From the NCBI GenBank assembly GCA_020633415.1, contig JACKDQ010000008.1:62001-126000 (forward strand): a DNA stretch of 64,000 bases, read 5' to 3'. The stretch comes from Deltaproteobacteria bacterium (GTDB lineage Bacteria; Myxococcota_A; Polyangia; GCA-2747355). Positions 36,297 through 44,541 of the stretch are shown here, in pieces. The notes beneath the pieces are model-generated. The model was not told the DNA's origin and ran no database searches. It saw nothing but the letters and a program-made list of their open reading frames with translations. Both the position numbers and the translations under genes were made by a program. Each line of letters starts with the position of its first letter. The first letter of the stretch is position 1.

Positions 36297-37747
36297 TACC
36301 AGCCGCGGAAATAGAGCACGGCGTCGTGCGTCGTGACAGCATCGGCGCCCGCGTTGAATTGCATGCGAAACTCGCCGTGGATCGAAAAGCCCGGCAAGAG
36401 GATCAGGTCACCGCCTAACGCCAAGCGATGGTAGTGATCGTCGCGAATTTCAAAATCCGGGTCGGCAAATTCGTAGCGCACGAGCAGGTCGACGCCATTG
36501 TGCACCAGCGCACGCAGCTGGTGAAAGCTCGCCATGTGACCATAGCTCTGCTTGCTGGTGACCACCGGGCGCTGCTTTCGACCATAGGCGAGCTCCCCAA
36601 GGTATACCAATGGCAGCCAGTCGCTGTAGTACCACGGGTTGAATCCCCAGCTCAGTGCCACGGCTTCGCTATCGCCGCCGTCTTCGAGACCGCGACGGCG
36701 GAGCATCGCGCTGACGCCCAGTTGCCAACCGAGGTCGCGCCAACCCGCGGCGATCGCACCGCCCCAACCGTCGACGCCAAAAAACGGCGGGTTGCCGTCG
36801 TTGTCGGGGTCATCACCGCGGAAGGCGTCTTGTCGGTTGGGTCGGAAGACCGCAACGTTGAGATACGGATAGTTGGGGGCCAGCCCGAGCTCGATGCCGC
36901 TGACCCGGCTCTGCAAAAGACCGCTATGGAGACCGAAGTCACGTCGCGTGGCCACGGTGTGGTCGTCGAGATAGGTACCGAACGGCGGCAGGAAGTTGCC
37001 GACGCGTACGTAGCTCATGTACGGCAGCTGGTGCAGCATGACAAACAAGTCTTTGACCATGAACGGTGTGGGTCGTCCGAACGTCGCCGCGTAGCCCTTG
37101 CTCTTGGCGAGGAAACCCGAGGTCGAGTAGATCGTCAGATGCTTGTAGGGGTGCAGGGCGGCGTGGATGTCGAACTGCATCGGGAAGAATAGCGTCGCTC
37201 CAGCAAACCAAAATGCGTAGCGCGTGTCGAGGCCCAGCTGAAACAGTGGGTCGGCGCGCAGGCCGTTATAGCGCTCTTCTTCGTAGGCCAATGGCGCGCT
37301 GCCGCCGAGCGGTTTGCCGAAGGCCGGATCCGGCAGACGGTTGCGCCGCGTTTTTGCGATACGCAGTGCGGAAAACTGCCGGTTGGCATCTTTGGCCGGT
37401 CGGTGCGAAGGAAACCACAGCGGCAAAGTGGCTTGCCCATAGTAGCGCCCGGCGACGGTGCGCATGCCGCCACCCGTCGGGTTGACGTGACAGGTGCTGC
37501 ACGAGAGGTTGCACTTGCGCAGCGAGAGCTCGGGGTTGTGCCAGCCCGTCGGATCGGCGTGGCAGTTGTCGCAGGTTCGCGCAGCGCGTGCCGCGTAGTG
37601 AGGCAGCGCGCTGACCGCGGCGATTTCGGTGCCGCCACGGGGGTCGAAACTGGCCAGGGTGATCAGCGCGGTCAGCCCGGTCAACACGATCGCGCCAAAT
37701 GCGCGAGAGAAGCCTCGACGAGCAGGTGGTCTGTGCATGGCGCTCAT
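36293..37747 (-). CDS. Diheme cytochrome fused to an outer-membrane-type beta-barrel
   Basis: This encodes 484 aa from ATG 37747, whose ATGA overlaps the upstream stop. After a signal-like segment (FGAIVLTGLTALITLASF), residues about 55-95 hold two c-type heme sites, CDNCH and CSTCH, close together with PTG repeats. From residue 130 the sequence is rich in alternating aromatic strands (LGLDTRYAFWFAGATLFF, IHGEFRMQF) ending in VLYFRGWY, which suggests a beta-barrel. A heme domain and barrel in one chain suggests transfer of electrons across the outer membrane (inference). The co-transcribed monoheme lipoprotein supports a redox role. Confidence 0.75.
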   Translation of the reverse strand: MSAMHRPPARRGFSRAFGAIVLTGLTALITLASFDPRGGTEIAAVSALPHYAARAARTCDNCHADPTGWHNPELSLRKCNLSCSTCHVNPTGGGMRTVAGRYYGQATLPLWFPSHRPAKDANRQFSALRIAKTRRNRLPDPAFGKPLGGSAPLAYEEERYNGLRADPLFQLGLDTRYAFWFAGATLFFPMQFDIHAALHPYKHLTIYSTSGFLAKSKGYAATFGRPTPFMVKDLFVMLHQLPYMSYVRVGNFLPPFGTYLDDHTVATRRDFGLHSGLLQSRVSGIELGLAPNYPYLNVAVFRPNRQDAFRGDDPDNDGNPPFFGVDGWGGAIAAGWRDLGWQLGVSAMLRRRGLEDGGDSEAVALSWGFNPWYYSDWLPLVYLGELAYGRKQRPVVTSKQSYGHMASFHQLRALVHNGVDLLVRYEFADPDFEIRDDHYHRLALGGDLILLPGFSIHGEFRMQFNAGADAVTTHDAVLYFRGWY

Positions 37748-38127
37748 TTGGGGTGCCCGTTCTTGTCCCAACGCTTGATCACCGCGAAGTCATAGGCGCT
37801 CATCTTCTGGGCGGTGCCGGGGGGCATGCTGCGCTCGATCATCGCGGTGCGCTCGATGTCCAACAGCGCAAACTTGGCGACTTCATAGTTGGTCAGGTCA
37901 AGACCTTCTTGGAGTCCGACTTGGGCGTCGGGCGAATGACATGCTCCACAGTAATAGTCGAGCCGCGGAAGCACGTCGTTGGCCCAGGTCGGTTGGGCGG
38001 GCACGCTCGCCGGATCGAAGTCGAGATATGAGGTGTCGCCCGCGCCGCAGCCGGCAAAACCGACGAACAGCAGCGCGAACAGTCCGCGCCGTCGCGAGCG
38101 GGCGTTTAGATCAGCGATACGACCCAT
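37744..38127 (-). CDS. Monoheme c-type cytochrome lipoprotein
   Basis: This encodes 127 aa. The start at 38127 lies inside the end of the TraB-family gene. The lipobox VGFAGC gives a lipidated Cys near residue 27. One heme motif, CGACH, follows (DYYCGACHSPDAQVG), with a possible axial Met in the SMPPGTA segment, as in cytochrome domains found with high-potential redox complexes. It overlaps the downstream cytochrome-barrel gene by 4 bp, suggesting the two products work together. Confidence 0.78.
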   Translation of the reverse strand: MGRIADLNARSRRRGLFALLFVGFAGCGAGDTSYLDFDPASVPAQPTWANDVLPRLDYYCGACHSPDAQVGLQEGLDLTNYEVAKFALLDIERTAMIERSMPPGTAQKMSAYDFAVIKRWDKNGHPK

Positions 38128-39275
38128 GCTGCACCGATCCAGGCGCCGATGGCTGAGCCCAGTGAGCTCATCACGGCCACCAGCAGCACTCGTGTGAAGG
38201 GGTTTTTGTAGACACCGCGCAGACTCTGCACGTCGTGGTTGATGTTTTCGGCGTCCTGGACGGTTGGGCGGCGTCGCCAAGCCTCGACCAGGCCGACGAT
38301 CATGCCGGCACCGAGCAGCGGGTTGAGCGATGTGATCGGTGACGCGACAAACGCTGTGAGCACCGAAAGCGGTTTGCCACCAGCGACGATCGTCAGCAGC
38401 GCTGCGACAACCGAGTTGGGCAGCACCCAGGCGTAGAGCATTTCCGCCAAGGTGCGCCCTTGGTTCTTGTAAAAGCCCCAGGCAAACGCGCAGAGGATCA
38501 ATGCCGGGATGACCCACTTGAGCACGCTGGCGATCCTTGACGGCGGCGGAATACGCTCGAGCGGCTCGAGGTCGCTCGGTTGCCCGAACAGCGCTTTCAT
38601 GCCCGGTACGTGGCCGGCACCAACGACAGCCAAGACCTTCTTGCCTTCGCAGCGCTCGATCTTGGTCATCATGTATCGGTTGCGCTCGTCGATCAGCGGC
38701 GTCGCAACCTCGGGCAGCACCTTGGTCAACTCATCGAGCATTTCCGAGAGCTGCGGCGATTCTTTGAGCCGTTCAATGTCGGCCGCTTGGATGCCATCGC
38801 CGCCTCGTGCGACCAGACTCTGCATGATCGCGCCGATCAGCGCGGTCTTTTTGCTGAACGGTAACCCGCGCCAGGTGCGCTTGAGCGTGATGTTGATCTC
38901 GCGATCGACCAGCTCGACCTTGGCGCCGACGGTTTTAGCATGCTCGGCAGCGGCGAGAAACTCCGCGCCCGGCGTAACGCCGAGCTCTGCACCAAGTCGA
39001 CGCTGATAGGCACCGATCGCCAGGTTGGCCAGCAAAAACAGCGTCTTGCCCTCTTTGATCACCTTAAAGATGTCGAGGCTGCGCCAGCGATTCTCGTCGG
39101 TTAGCGCGGAATAGCGCGCCTTGCAGAGCTCGATACAGACGACGTCGGGCTCGATCTCGGCGATCAGCTGTTTGACTTCCTCCACGCTCTTTTTCGAGAC
39201 GTGGGCGGTGCCCAGCAGATAGACCGTTTTGTCGTCAGCCGTGAGGGTGGTCAGGTTGCCGCTTTCAGACGCCAT
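38106..39275 (-). CDS. TraB/PrgY-family membrane protein
   Basis: This encodes 389 aa from ATG 39275; upstream frame is open but lacks family similarity. The TraB domain begins at once: KTVYLLGTAHVSKKSVEEV, then DVVCIELCKARYSAL with conserved Glu, and VVGAGHVPGM. The C-terminal third has four hydrophobic segments. Bacterial members near PrgY are thought to be membrane peptidase-like proteins, but the reaction is unsettled. It follows the methyltransferase gene by 11 bp. Confidence 0.87.
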   Translation of the reverse strand: MASESGNLTTLTADDKTVYLLGTAHVSKKSVEEVKQLIAEIEPDVVCIELCKARYSALTDENRWRSLDIFKVIKEGKTLFLLANLAIGAYQRRLGAELGVTPGAEFLAAAEHAKTVGAKVELVDREINITLKRTWRGLPFSKKTALIGAIMQSLVARGGDGIQAADIERLKESPQLSEMLDELTKVLPEVATPLIDERNRYMMTKIERCEGKKVLAVVGAGHVPGMKALFGQPSDLEPLERIPPPSRIASVLKWVIPALILCAFAWGFYKNQGRTLAEMLYAWVLPNSVVAALLTIVAGGKPLSVLTAFVASPITSLNPLLGAGMIVGLVEAWRRRPTVQDAENINHDVQSLRGVYKNPFTRVLLVAVMSSLGSAIGAWIGAAWVVSLI

Positions 39276-39286
39276 CTTGCCCTGCG

Positions 39287-40126
39287 CTACTTCACGCCGA
39301 CGATATAGGCGACCCAGGCAGGATCGCTCGGCGCCGACTCGACGAGCTCGTACTCTCCATTGCCCTCGCCATCGTCGTCGGTTCCCTCCCAGTAGACGTC
39401 CGAACGCGAGAAGCCGGCCTCGGCGAGCATTTCGCGAACTTCGGGGATACTCCACAGCCGCCAGTCGTAGCGAAAGGCTTTATCGAGTTTGCTGCCGTCT
39501 TTGAAGGTGAAGTGAATGTAGAAGGTACAGTGGTGGGTGACCGGGTCGAAGCGCGCCTGCTCCCAGACATACTTAAAGCCGTCGTACTTGCGTCGCTCAA
39601 GATGATCCTCAAGGTAGGACTCGGAGCCGCCGAACATATCGATCACCATCACGCCCTTGGCCGCGATGTTGGCGTGGGCCTTGCGGAAGTAGTCGACGAC
39701 CTCCTCGCGGGTCTTGAAGATGAAAAAGGAGAAGTTCTGCGCGGCCAGCACGTCGGCCTTGGGGCTCTTGGCGCTCAGCACGTTGCCCTCGATAAACTTG
39801 AGGCGCTCGCGCTGCTCAGTTGAGAGCGTCGAGACGTTGTGCGCCATCCCCCAAGCCAATGGTTCGGGATCGAGGTCGATGCCGTAAGCCTTGCGCGTGT
39901 CGCCTGTCTTGACCCATTGGCAGGACACGGCGCCGGCACCGCAAAAATCCTCGCGGAGGATCTTTGGTTCGCTCGCGTAGTTCTCGCGGTAAGCCCGATC
40001 GAAAAATTCGATTTCAGCTTCCGGGCACTGAACGGCGTCTTGATAGAGTGCGTACTTATCGGCCTTGGCGGCCTTGCCGGTTAAGCGGTTTTGCGGTTCT
40101 TTACGTCGTTTCGACATGGGCGGCAT
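39287..40126 (-). CDS. SAM-dependent methyltransferase
   Basis: This encodes 279 aa; the start may be ATG 40126 or 40117. A class I methyltransferase fold is seen: ILREDFCGAGAVSCQW (motif I variant), KAYGIDLDPEPLAW (motif II acid), and later VMVIDMFGGSESY. The N-terminus is basic. The substrate is unknown. It is the first gene of a four-gene minus-strand run with TraB and the two cytochromes, possibly one transcript. Confidence 0.8.
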   Translation of the reverse strand: MPPMSKRRKEPQNRLTGKAAKADKYALYQDAVQCPEAEIEFFDRAYRENYASEPKILREDFCGAGAVSCQWVKTGDTRKAYGIDLDPEPLAWGMAHNVSTLSTEQRERLKFIEGNVLSAKSPKADVLAAQNFSFFIFKTREEVVDYFRKAHANIAAKGVMVIDMFGGSESYLEDHLERRKYDGFKYVWEQARFDPVTHHCTFYIHFTFKDGSKLDKAFRYDWRLWSIPEVREMLAEAGFSRSDVYWEGTDDDGEGNGEYELVESAPSDPAWVAYIVGVK

Positions 40127-40180
40127 TGTACGCAGGTGGTGTGGTGAGGTATAGCCTCAAACGCTGATGCGCTGGAGCCG

Positions 40181-40609
40181 ATGAATCCTGGCCACAAACG
40201 CCTCGTCGTCGCAATCACGGTGGCTTACTGGGTCTTGTTGTTCGTCGCAACCCACCTGCCAGCTGAGCGCGTGGTGCTGCCGAATTTTTCCCATAGCGAC
40301 CTGGTCGTGCACTTCGTGGCCTATCTGGTGCTGGGGCTGGTGGTCTGTTTGGCCTGGCCGGCAAGCTCGCAAAGCCGCGCACGGGCCAGCGCCACGAGCA
40401 ACGTCGAGCGACCGCGCCGCTGGCCGCGTTTGGTGTTGATCCTGATAGTCTTGCTGGCCTACGCGGCGTTTGACGAGATCTCCCAGGGGCCGGTCGGGCG
40501 CTCGCCAGAGCTCAGCGACTGGCTGGCCGATCTGGCGGGGGTTTGCTGCGCGATCGGCCTGTTTTCCGCCTGGCAGCGTCGGCGTTTCGCTGCCAACCGA
40601 CCGGGCTAG
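40181..40609 (+). CDS. VanZ-like family membrane protein
   Basis: This encodes 142 aa with four hydrophobic segments. The family pattern is visible: LPNFSHSDLVVHFVAYLVLG after the first helix, then AAFDEISQGPVGRSPELSDWLADLAG (E..Q.....R..s..D...D..G). VanZ-like proteins lie in the inner membrane and have no settled biochemical role. It diverges from the methyltransferase. Confidence 0.8.
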   Translation: MNPGHKRLVVAITVAYWVLLFVATHLPAERVVLPNFSHSDLVVHFVAYLVLGLVVCLAWPASSQSRARASATSNVERPRRWPRLVLILIVLLAYAAFDEISQGPVGRSPELSDWLADLAGVCCAIGLFSAWQRRRFAANRPG

Positions 40610-40667
40610 TTGGCCTAGCCAAGCTGTCGTGATAGCGTCAACTGCGCACTGATCGACAAGGACGGCC

Positions 40668-41675
40668 GTGCCCACAGCTCTGCGCGCAGCGATCGCCGAA
40701 TACCCCGTTTGGCTCAATACGGTTCTCGTGGCGCTCACTATCGTGGTGATCGCCAAAGGTGCCGATTGGATCGTCGAGGCCGGCGCTCGTGTGGCCAAAC
40801 GACTTGGCGTTTCTGAGTTGGTGATCGGTTTGACGATCGTCGCAATGGGAACGTCAGCCCCAGAGTTCGCGGTAACCTTGATCGCCGCCTATGCCGGCAA
40901 AAACAACGTTTCGGTCGGCAACGTCGTCGGTTCGAATATCTTCAACCTCGGGTTTATCCTCGGTGGCTGTGCGATGGTGCGGCCGATCACCACCAGTCGC
41001 GATCTGGTGCGCCGTGACGGCACAGTGTTGATCGGCACCGCCGTGCTGCTCACCTTGCTGCTCGGCTTCGACCTGACCTTGGGGCGTCTCGACGGTGTCG
41101 TGTTGTTTTCGCTGTTGGCGCTCTACCTGGCGTTTTTGTTTGTCCGCCGGGCAGCGCCGAGCGATGAGGTCAGCGAGTTAGTCGGAGATGACGACGATCA
41201 GCCGCCGAAGGGTTGGCGCGACGCGCTGCATCTGATCGGCGGACTAACGCTCGTCGTGATCGGCTCAGGTTTGCTCGTCGAGTCGGCCAGTGCGGTGGCG
41301 CGTTCGTTTGGCGTCGACGAATGGGTGATCGGTGTGACCGTGGTTGCCGCCGGAACCTCGGCCCCCGAACTCGCGACGAGCTTGACCGCCGTAGTGCGCG
41401 GACGCTACGCACTGTCCGCTGGCAACGTGATCGGCAGCGATATCTTCAACATGCTCGGTGTGCTCGGCGTTGCCGGGATGTTTCGACCGATGGTGATCGA
41501 CCCGATCGCTCGTGAGTCACTGGTGATGATGGTGGTAATGGTTATCGCCGTGATCGGCTTTATGCGCAGCGGATGGCGCGTCTCGCGGCTCGAGGGCGCG
41601 GCACTGCTGCTGATGTCCAGCGGTCGCTGGCTACACAACGTGGTCTATACCGCACGCGGTGGCCGGCTGTTTTAG
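40668..41675 (+). CDS. Calcium/sodium antiporter (CaCA family, YrbG-like)
   Basis: This encodes 335 aa from GTG 40668. Two inverted halves each carry the cation-site repeats: GTSAPEFAVTL with GNVVGSNIFNLG in the first half, and GTSAPELATSL with GNVIGSDIFNMLG in the second. About ten membrane segments are expected. An acidic cytoplasmic loop lies between halves. It exchanges Ca2+ for Na+ or H+ at the inner membrane. A terminator follows at 41716. Confidence 0.92.
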   Translation: MPTALRAAIAEYPVWLNTVLVALTIVVIAKGADWIVEAGARVAKRLGVSELVIGLTIVAMGTSAPEFAVTLIAAYAGKNNVSVGNVVGSNIFNLGFILGGCAMVRPITTSRDLVRRDGTVLIGTAVLLTLLLGFDLTLGRLDGVVLFSLLALYLAFLFVRRAAPSDEVSELVGDDDDQPPKGWRDALHLIGGLTLVVIGSGLLVESASAVARSFGVDEWVIGVTVVAAGTSAPELATSLTAVVRGRYALSAGNVIGSDIFNMLGVLGVAGMFRPMVIDPIARESLVMMVVMVIAVIGFMRSGWRVSRLEGAALLLMSSGRWLHNVVYTARGGRLF

Positions 41676-41715
41676 CGCGCGGCAGTCGGCTGTTGCGCAG
41701 CGCGCATTGCCCGCT

Positions 41716-41744
41716 AGCGCCCGACCGATCTGTGGGCGCTTTTT
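41716..41744 (+). terminator. Rho-independent terminator after the antiporter gene
   Basis: A 7-bp GC-rich stem, AGCGCCC (41716-41722) with GGGCGCT (41734-41740), has an 11-base loop and runs into five T bases. Position and orientation fit the end of the antiporter transcript. Confidence 0.75.
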
Positions 41745-41907
41745 GTCAGTGGCCGCGGCGCCATTTTCAGGCGCGCTGGCTAGATCAGTCGCTGATCGCC
41801 GATAGCCGGAGTGGGTTCCTGACCGTATTTGTCTGAAATGTAAGTGCTATCTGCCGGTGCGCCCTGGCACGAACGCTGCACAGTTCCGACGCGTCAGGAG
41901 AGTCGAG

Positions 41908-42867
41908 ATGCGTTCACTACTTTTATCGGGACTGATTTTGCTGAGCGGCGCCGTCGGTTCGGCTCACGCTGGGCAAGCGAGCGCTAAGCGCGTCCGCTTC
42001 AAGACGCTCCAATCCGGGACCTACAGCGGTGCCCGTGCGCAAGCGATCCTGCAGACCGCGCAATCGGTCAAGAGTTGGCGCGCCTTGGGCGGTGCGACCG
42101 TGGCCGATGGCAGCACCGGGATGTACCTGGTCACGCGCGATGTGAAAGACCGCGGCGCGCAGGGATTTGACCAACTCGAAGTGCGCTGGACTGGCGACGT
42201 GGTTACCGTCAAGCGCCACGAACATCGCTCCAAGTCGCTGGCCTCAGGCGCCGCGCTGTCTTGGAGCACCAGCGCCGGCGCCGATGGCGGGCGTATGGAG
42301 AGTCTCGATCTGACATCGGCCCGCGGAACACGCCAGCTCGTCCGCGAGTTTCGGGACGGCAAGCTAACCACCGCCGTGCTCAGAACTCAGCCCAAGGCGG
42401 GCGACGGGCGGATCGTTTCGGTCATTCAGAATGGGAACGGCATGCAGGAGCGCGTCTGGCGGCAGAAGGAACGGAACTTCTTCCAGGCCCAGCAAGTCAC
42501 TCTCGGAAAGATCCGCGTCTGGTCGATCGTTCATCTCGGCACGCCCGCCGTGATCGTTCGACCGCCCAAGTTTCCGTTGCTCGGCAACGCTCCGATCGTC
42601 GAATACGGCGCGTTCTACGGCCGCAACAACATCCTCTATCCTTCTCGCGTGCCCGTTTGGATGATCGAACGCATGCCCGCCGAGACCCGTGCCGAGGTCG
42701 CCGAGCTGCTGATCGCTGCCGGCATGTTGCTCGAGACCGAAGTTCCCGCGCAAACCTTCGAGCGTTGGAACACCGCCGCCAAGCGCGCCGGTCGCCTCGT
42801 GCGCGTTCGCAATCTCAAGGCGCAGACCCCACCGCGCTTGCCGATGCTGCTCGACGGGACGCTCTAG
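41908..42867 (+). CDS. Exported protein of unknown function
   Basis: This encodes 319 aa from ATG 41908 with CAGGAGAG upstream. A signal peptide (LLLSGLILLSGAVGSAHAG) is clear. The mature protein mixes beta-rich segments with a helical C-terminus (MPAETRAEVAELLIAAGMLL). No heme, metal or catalytic motif is recognised. It lies upstream of tatD with a 65-bp gap and may share its transcript. Confidence 0.65.
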   Translation: MRSLLLSGLILLSGAVGSAHAGQASAKRVRFKTLQSGTYSGARAQAILQTAQSVKSWRALGGATVADGSTGMYLVTRDVKDRGAQGFDQLEVRWTGDVVTVKRHEHRSKSLASGAALSWSTSAGADGGRMESLDLTSARGTRQLVREFRDGKLTTAVLRTQPKAGDGRIVSVIQNGNGMQERVWRQKERNFFQAQQVTLGKIRVWSIVHLGTPAVIVRPPKFPLLGNAPIVEYGAFYGRNNILYPSRVPVWMIERMPAETRAEVAELLIAAGMLLETEVPAQTFERWNTAAKRAGRLVRVRNLKAQTPPRLPMLLDGTL

Positions 42868-42932
42868 CCGCTGTCCCGCCGCTGTCGGCCGTACCGCCGG
42901 TCGACGGTCCGCATGATAGACTCGCTCGCGCG

Positions 42933-43700
42933 ATGTTCGATTCTCATTGTCACCTGCACGACGACGCGCTCTTTGCTGATGCAAAGGTAGTGATCGATAG
43001 CGCGCGCCAGGCGGGCGTGACGAAGCTGCTACTGGCCGGGGTCGAGCAAAGCGGCTGGTCGCGCCAGCGAGCGCTGTCCGAGGATTATTCCGGGGTGTAT
43101 TGCGCGCTGGGCTGGCATCCGTGGATGGCTGCGGAGCGTGGGCTCGATCGCGAGCAGTTGGGTGCGCTGGAAGCGGCGCTGGCTGATGGCGCGATCGCCG
43201 TGGGGGAAATCGGCCTCGACAAGTCGGCGCGCTATGCGGATCGTCTCGCCGAACAGGCCCAAGGCTTCGCCGATCAGCTGGACATCGCGGCAGCGCGTGG
43301 GTTGCCGGTGGTCTTGCACGTCGTGCGGGCCCACGGTGAGGTGCTCGCGTTGCTCGGTAAGCGGGCGAGCAGCGGCGGCATCGTGCATTCGTTTGCGGGA
43401 TCGACCGAAATCGCTCGCCGCTACCTCGACCTCGGCTTCGCGATCTCCTTTTCCGCGGCGATCTGTAGCGACCGCCCTCAATTGCAGGCGGTCGCCCGGT
43501 TTGTTCCCGATGACCGGCTGCTGGTCGAGACGGACGCGCCTTTTCAGCGGCCTAGGTCACTGGGGCAACAGCGCTATGAGCCTCGACACTTGCCGGTTGT
43601 GATTGAAAAACTCGCCAAACTCCGCAACTCTCCCGTCGCATGGATCGCTCAGACGACAGCCGCGAACTCGATCAAGACGCTGCGCATTCGTTCGTCCTAG
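42933..43700 (+). CDS. tatD: TatD-family metal-dependent hydrolase (DNase-like)
   Basis: This encodes 255 aa. Metal-site motifs of the family are in order: DSHCHLH at residue 3, VGEIGLD with the bridging Glu, LHVVRAHGE, VHSFAGS, and LLVETDAPF with the closing Asp. These are magnesium-dependent 3'-5' DNases or related hydrolases in the cytoplasm. The C-terminus overlaps tcdA by 61 bp. Confidence 0.88.
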   Translation: MFDSHCHLHDDALFADAKVVIDSARQAGVTKLLLAGVEQSGWSRQRALSEDYSGVYCALGWHPWMAAERGLDREQLGALEAALADGAIAVGEIGLDKSARYADRLAEQAQGFADQLDIAAARGLPVVLHVVRAHGEVLALLGKRASSGGIVHSFAGSTEIARRYLDLGFAISFSAAICSDRPQLQAVARFVPDDRLLVETDAPFQRPRSLGQQRYEPRHLPVVIEKLAKLRNSPVAWIAQTTAANSIKTLRIRSS

Positions 43701-44527
43701 ACGAATCAGCCGAAGCCCAGCAATACCGGCTACATCGCCGCTTCGATCGCATCGGCCGCCTGGTCGGCGATCAGGGCATGGCCAAGTTGTTTGCCAGCCA
43801 CGTCGTGGTGGTTGGACTGGGCGGTGTGGGTTCATTTGCCGCCGAGTCGCTCGCCCGCTCGGGGGTGGGTCGACTGACCCTGGTCGACTTCGACAAGGTT
43901 TGCGTGACCAACGCCAACCGACAGGTGCAGGCGACCCAGCGCGCGGTGGGCAAAGCCAAAGCGGTCGTACTGGCCGAGCGCGTCCAGGACATCAACCCGC
44001 AGGTCCGCGTCGAGGGCAAAGTCGCATTTTTCAGCGCCGCCACGGCCGAGGCGATCCTCGGAGGTCCGCCGCCCGACTTTGTCGTCGATGCGATCGATAA
44101 CATTAGCGCCAAGTGCCAACTGCTGGCGATCTGTCACCAGCGTGCGATCCCGGTGGTCTGCTCGACCGGCGCATCGGCGCGCTACGACCCGACGGCGATT
44201 CGCGTCGTCGATTTGGCTGAGACAAAACTGGATCCGCTCGCCGGTGCCGTGCGCAGGATCTTGCGAACCAAATACGATTTCCCCGAAAAGGGCCCGTTCG
44301 GCATTCCGGCGGTCTATTCGTTGGAAACGGTTCAGCCGCCGCGCGAGCTGACCTACGACAAGGGCCGTGGCTTTCGTTGCGTCTGCCCGGGCGAAAAGAG
44401 CGACCAGCATTCCTGCGAAGAGCGCGCGGTGATCTATGGCAACGCGAGCTTTGTCACCGGCGCATTCGGGTTGGCCTGTGCGAGCGTCGTCGTTCGCGGC
44501 CTTTGCCAAACGCTCAGCGACAGCTAG
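43640..44527 (+). CDS. tcdA: tRNA threonylcarbamoyladenosine dehydratase TcdA (CsdL)
   Basis: This encodes 295 aa. It is an E1-like ThiF fold: VVVVGLGGVGSFAAESLARSG nucleotide loop, LVDFDKVCVTNANRQ, and the TcdA-specific end with CPGEKSDQHSCEERAV and NASFVTGAFGLA. TcdA uses ATP to cyclise t6A to ct6A at tRNA position 37. The ATG at 43640 adds about 45 residues before the fold; a later start, such as the ATG of MAKLFASH, is possible and would reduce the overlap with tatD. Confidence 0.88.
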   Translation: MDRSDDSRELDQDAAHSFVLDESAEAQQYRLHRRFDRIGRLVGDQGMAKLFASHVVVVGLGGVGSFAAESLARSGVGRLTLVDFDKVCVTNANRQVQATQRAVGKAKAVVLAERVQDINPQVRVEGKVAFFSAATAEAILGGPPPDFVVDAIDNISAKCQLLAICHQRAIPVVCSTGASARYDPTAIRVVDLAETKLDPLAGAVRRILRTKYDFPEKGPFGIPAVYSLETVQPPRELTYDKGRGFRCVCPGEKSDQHSCEERAVIYGNASFVTGAFGLACASVVVRGLCQTLSDS

Positions 44528-44541
44528 CGCAGAGAGCGGCA

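Noticed and set aside
42261..42932. Upstream extension of the TatD frame to 42261
   Set aside because: It overlaps the exported-protein gene in another frame; the TatD family begins at the ATG at 42933.
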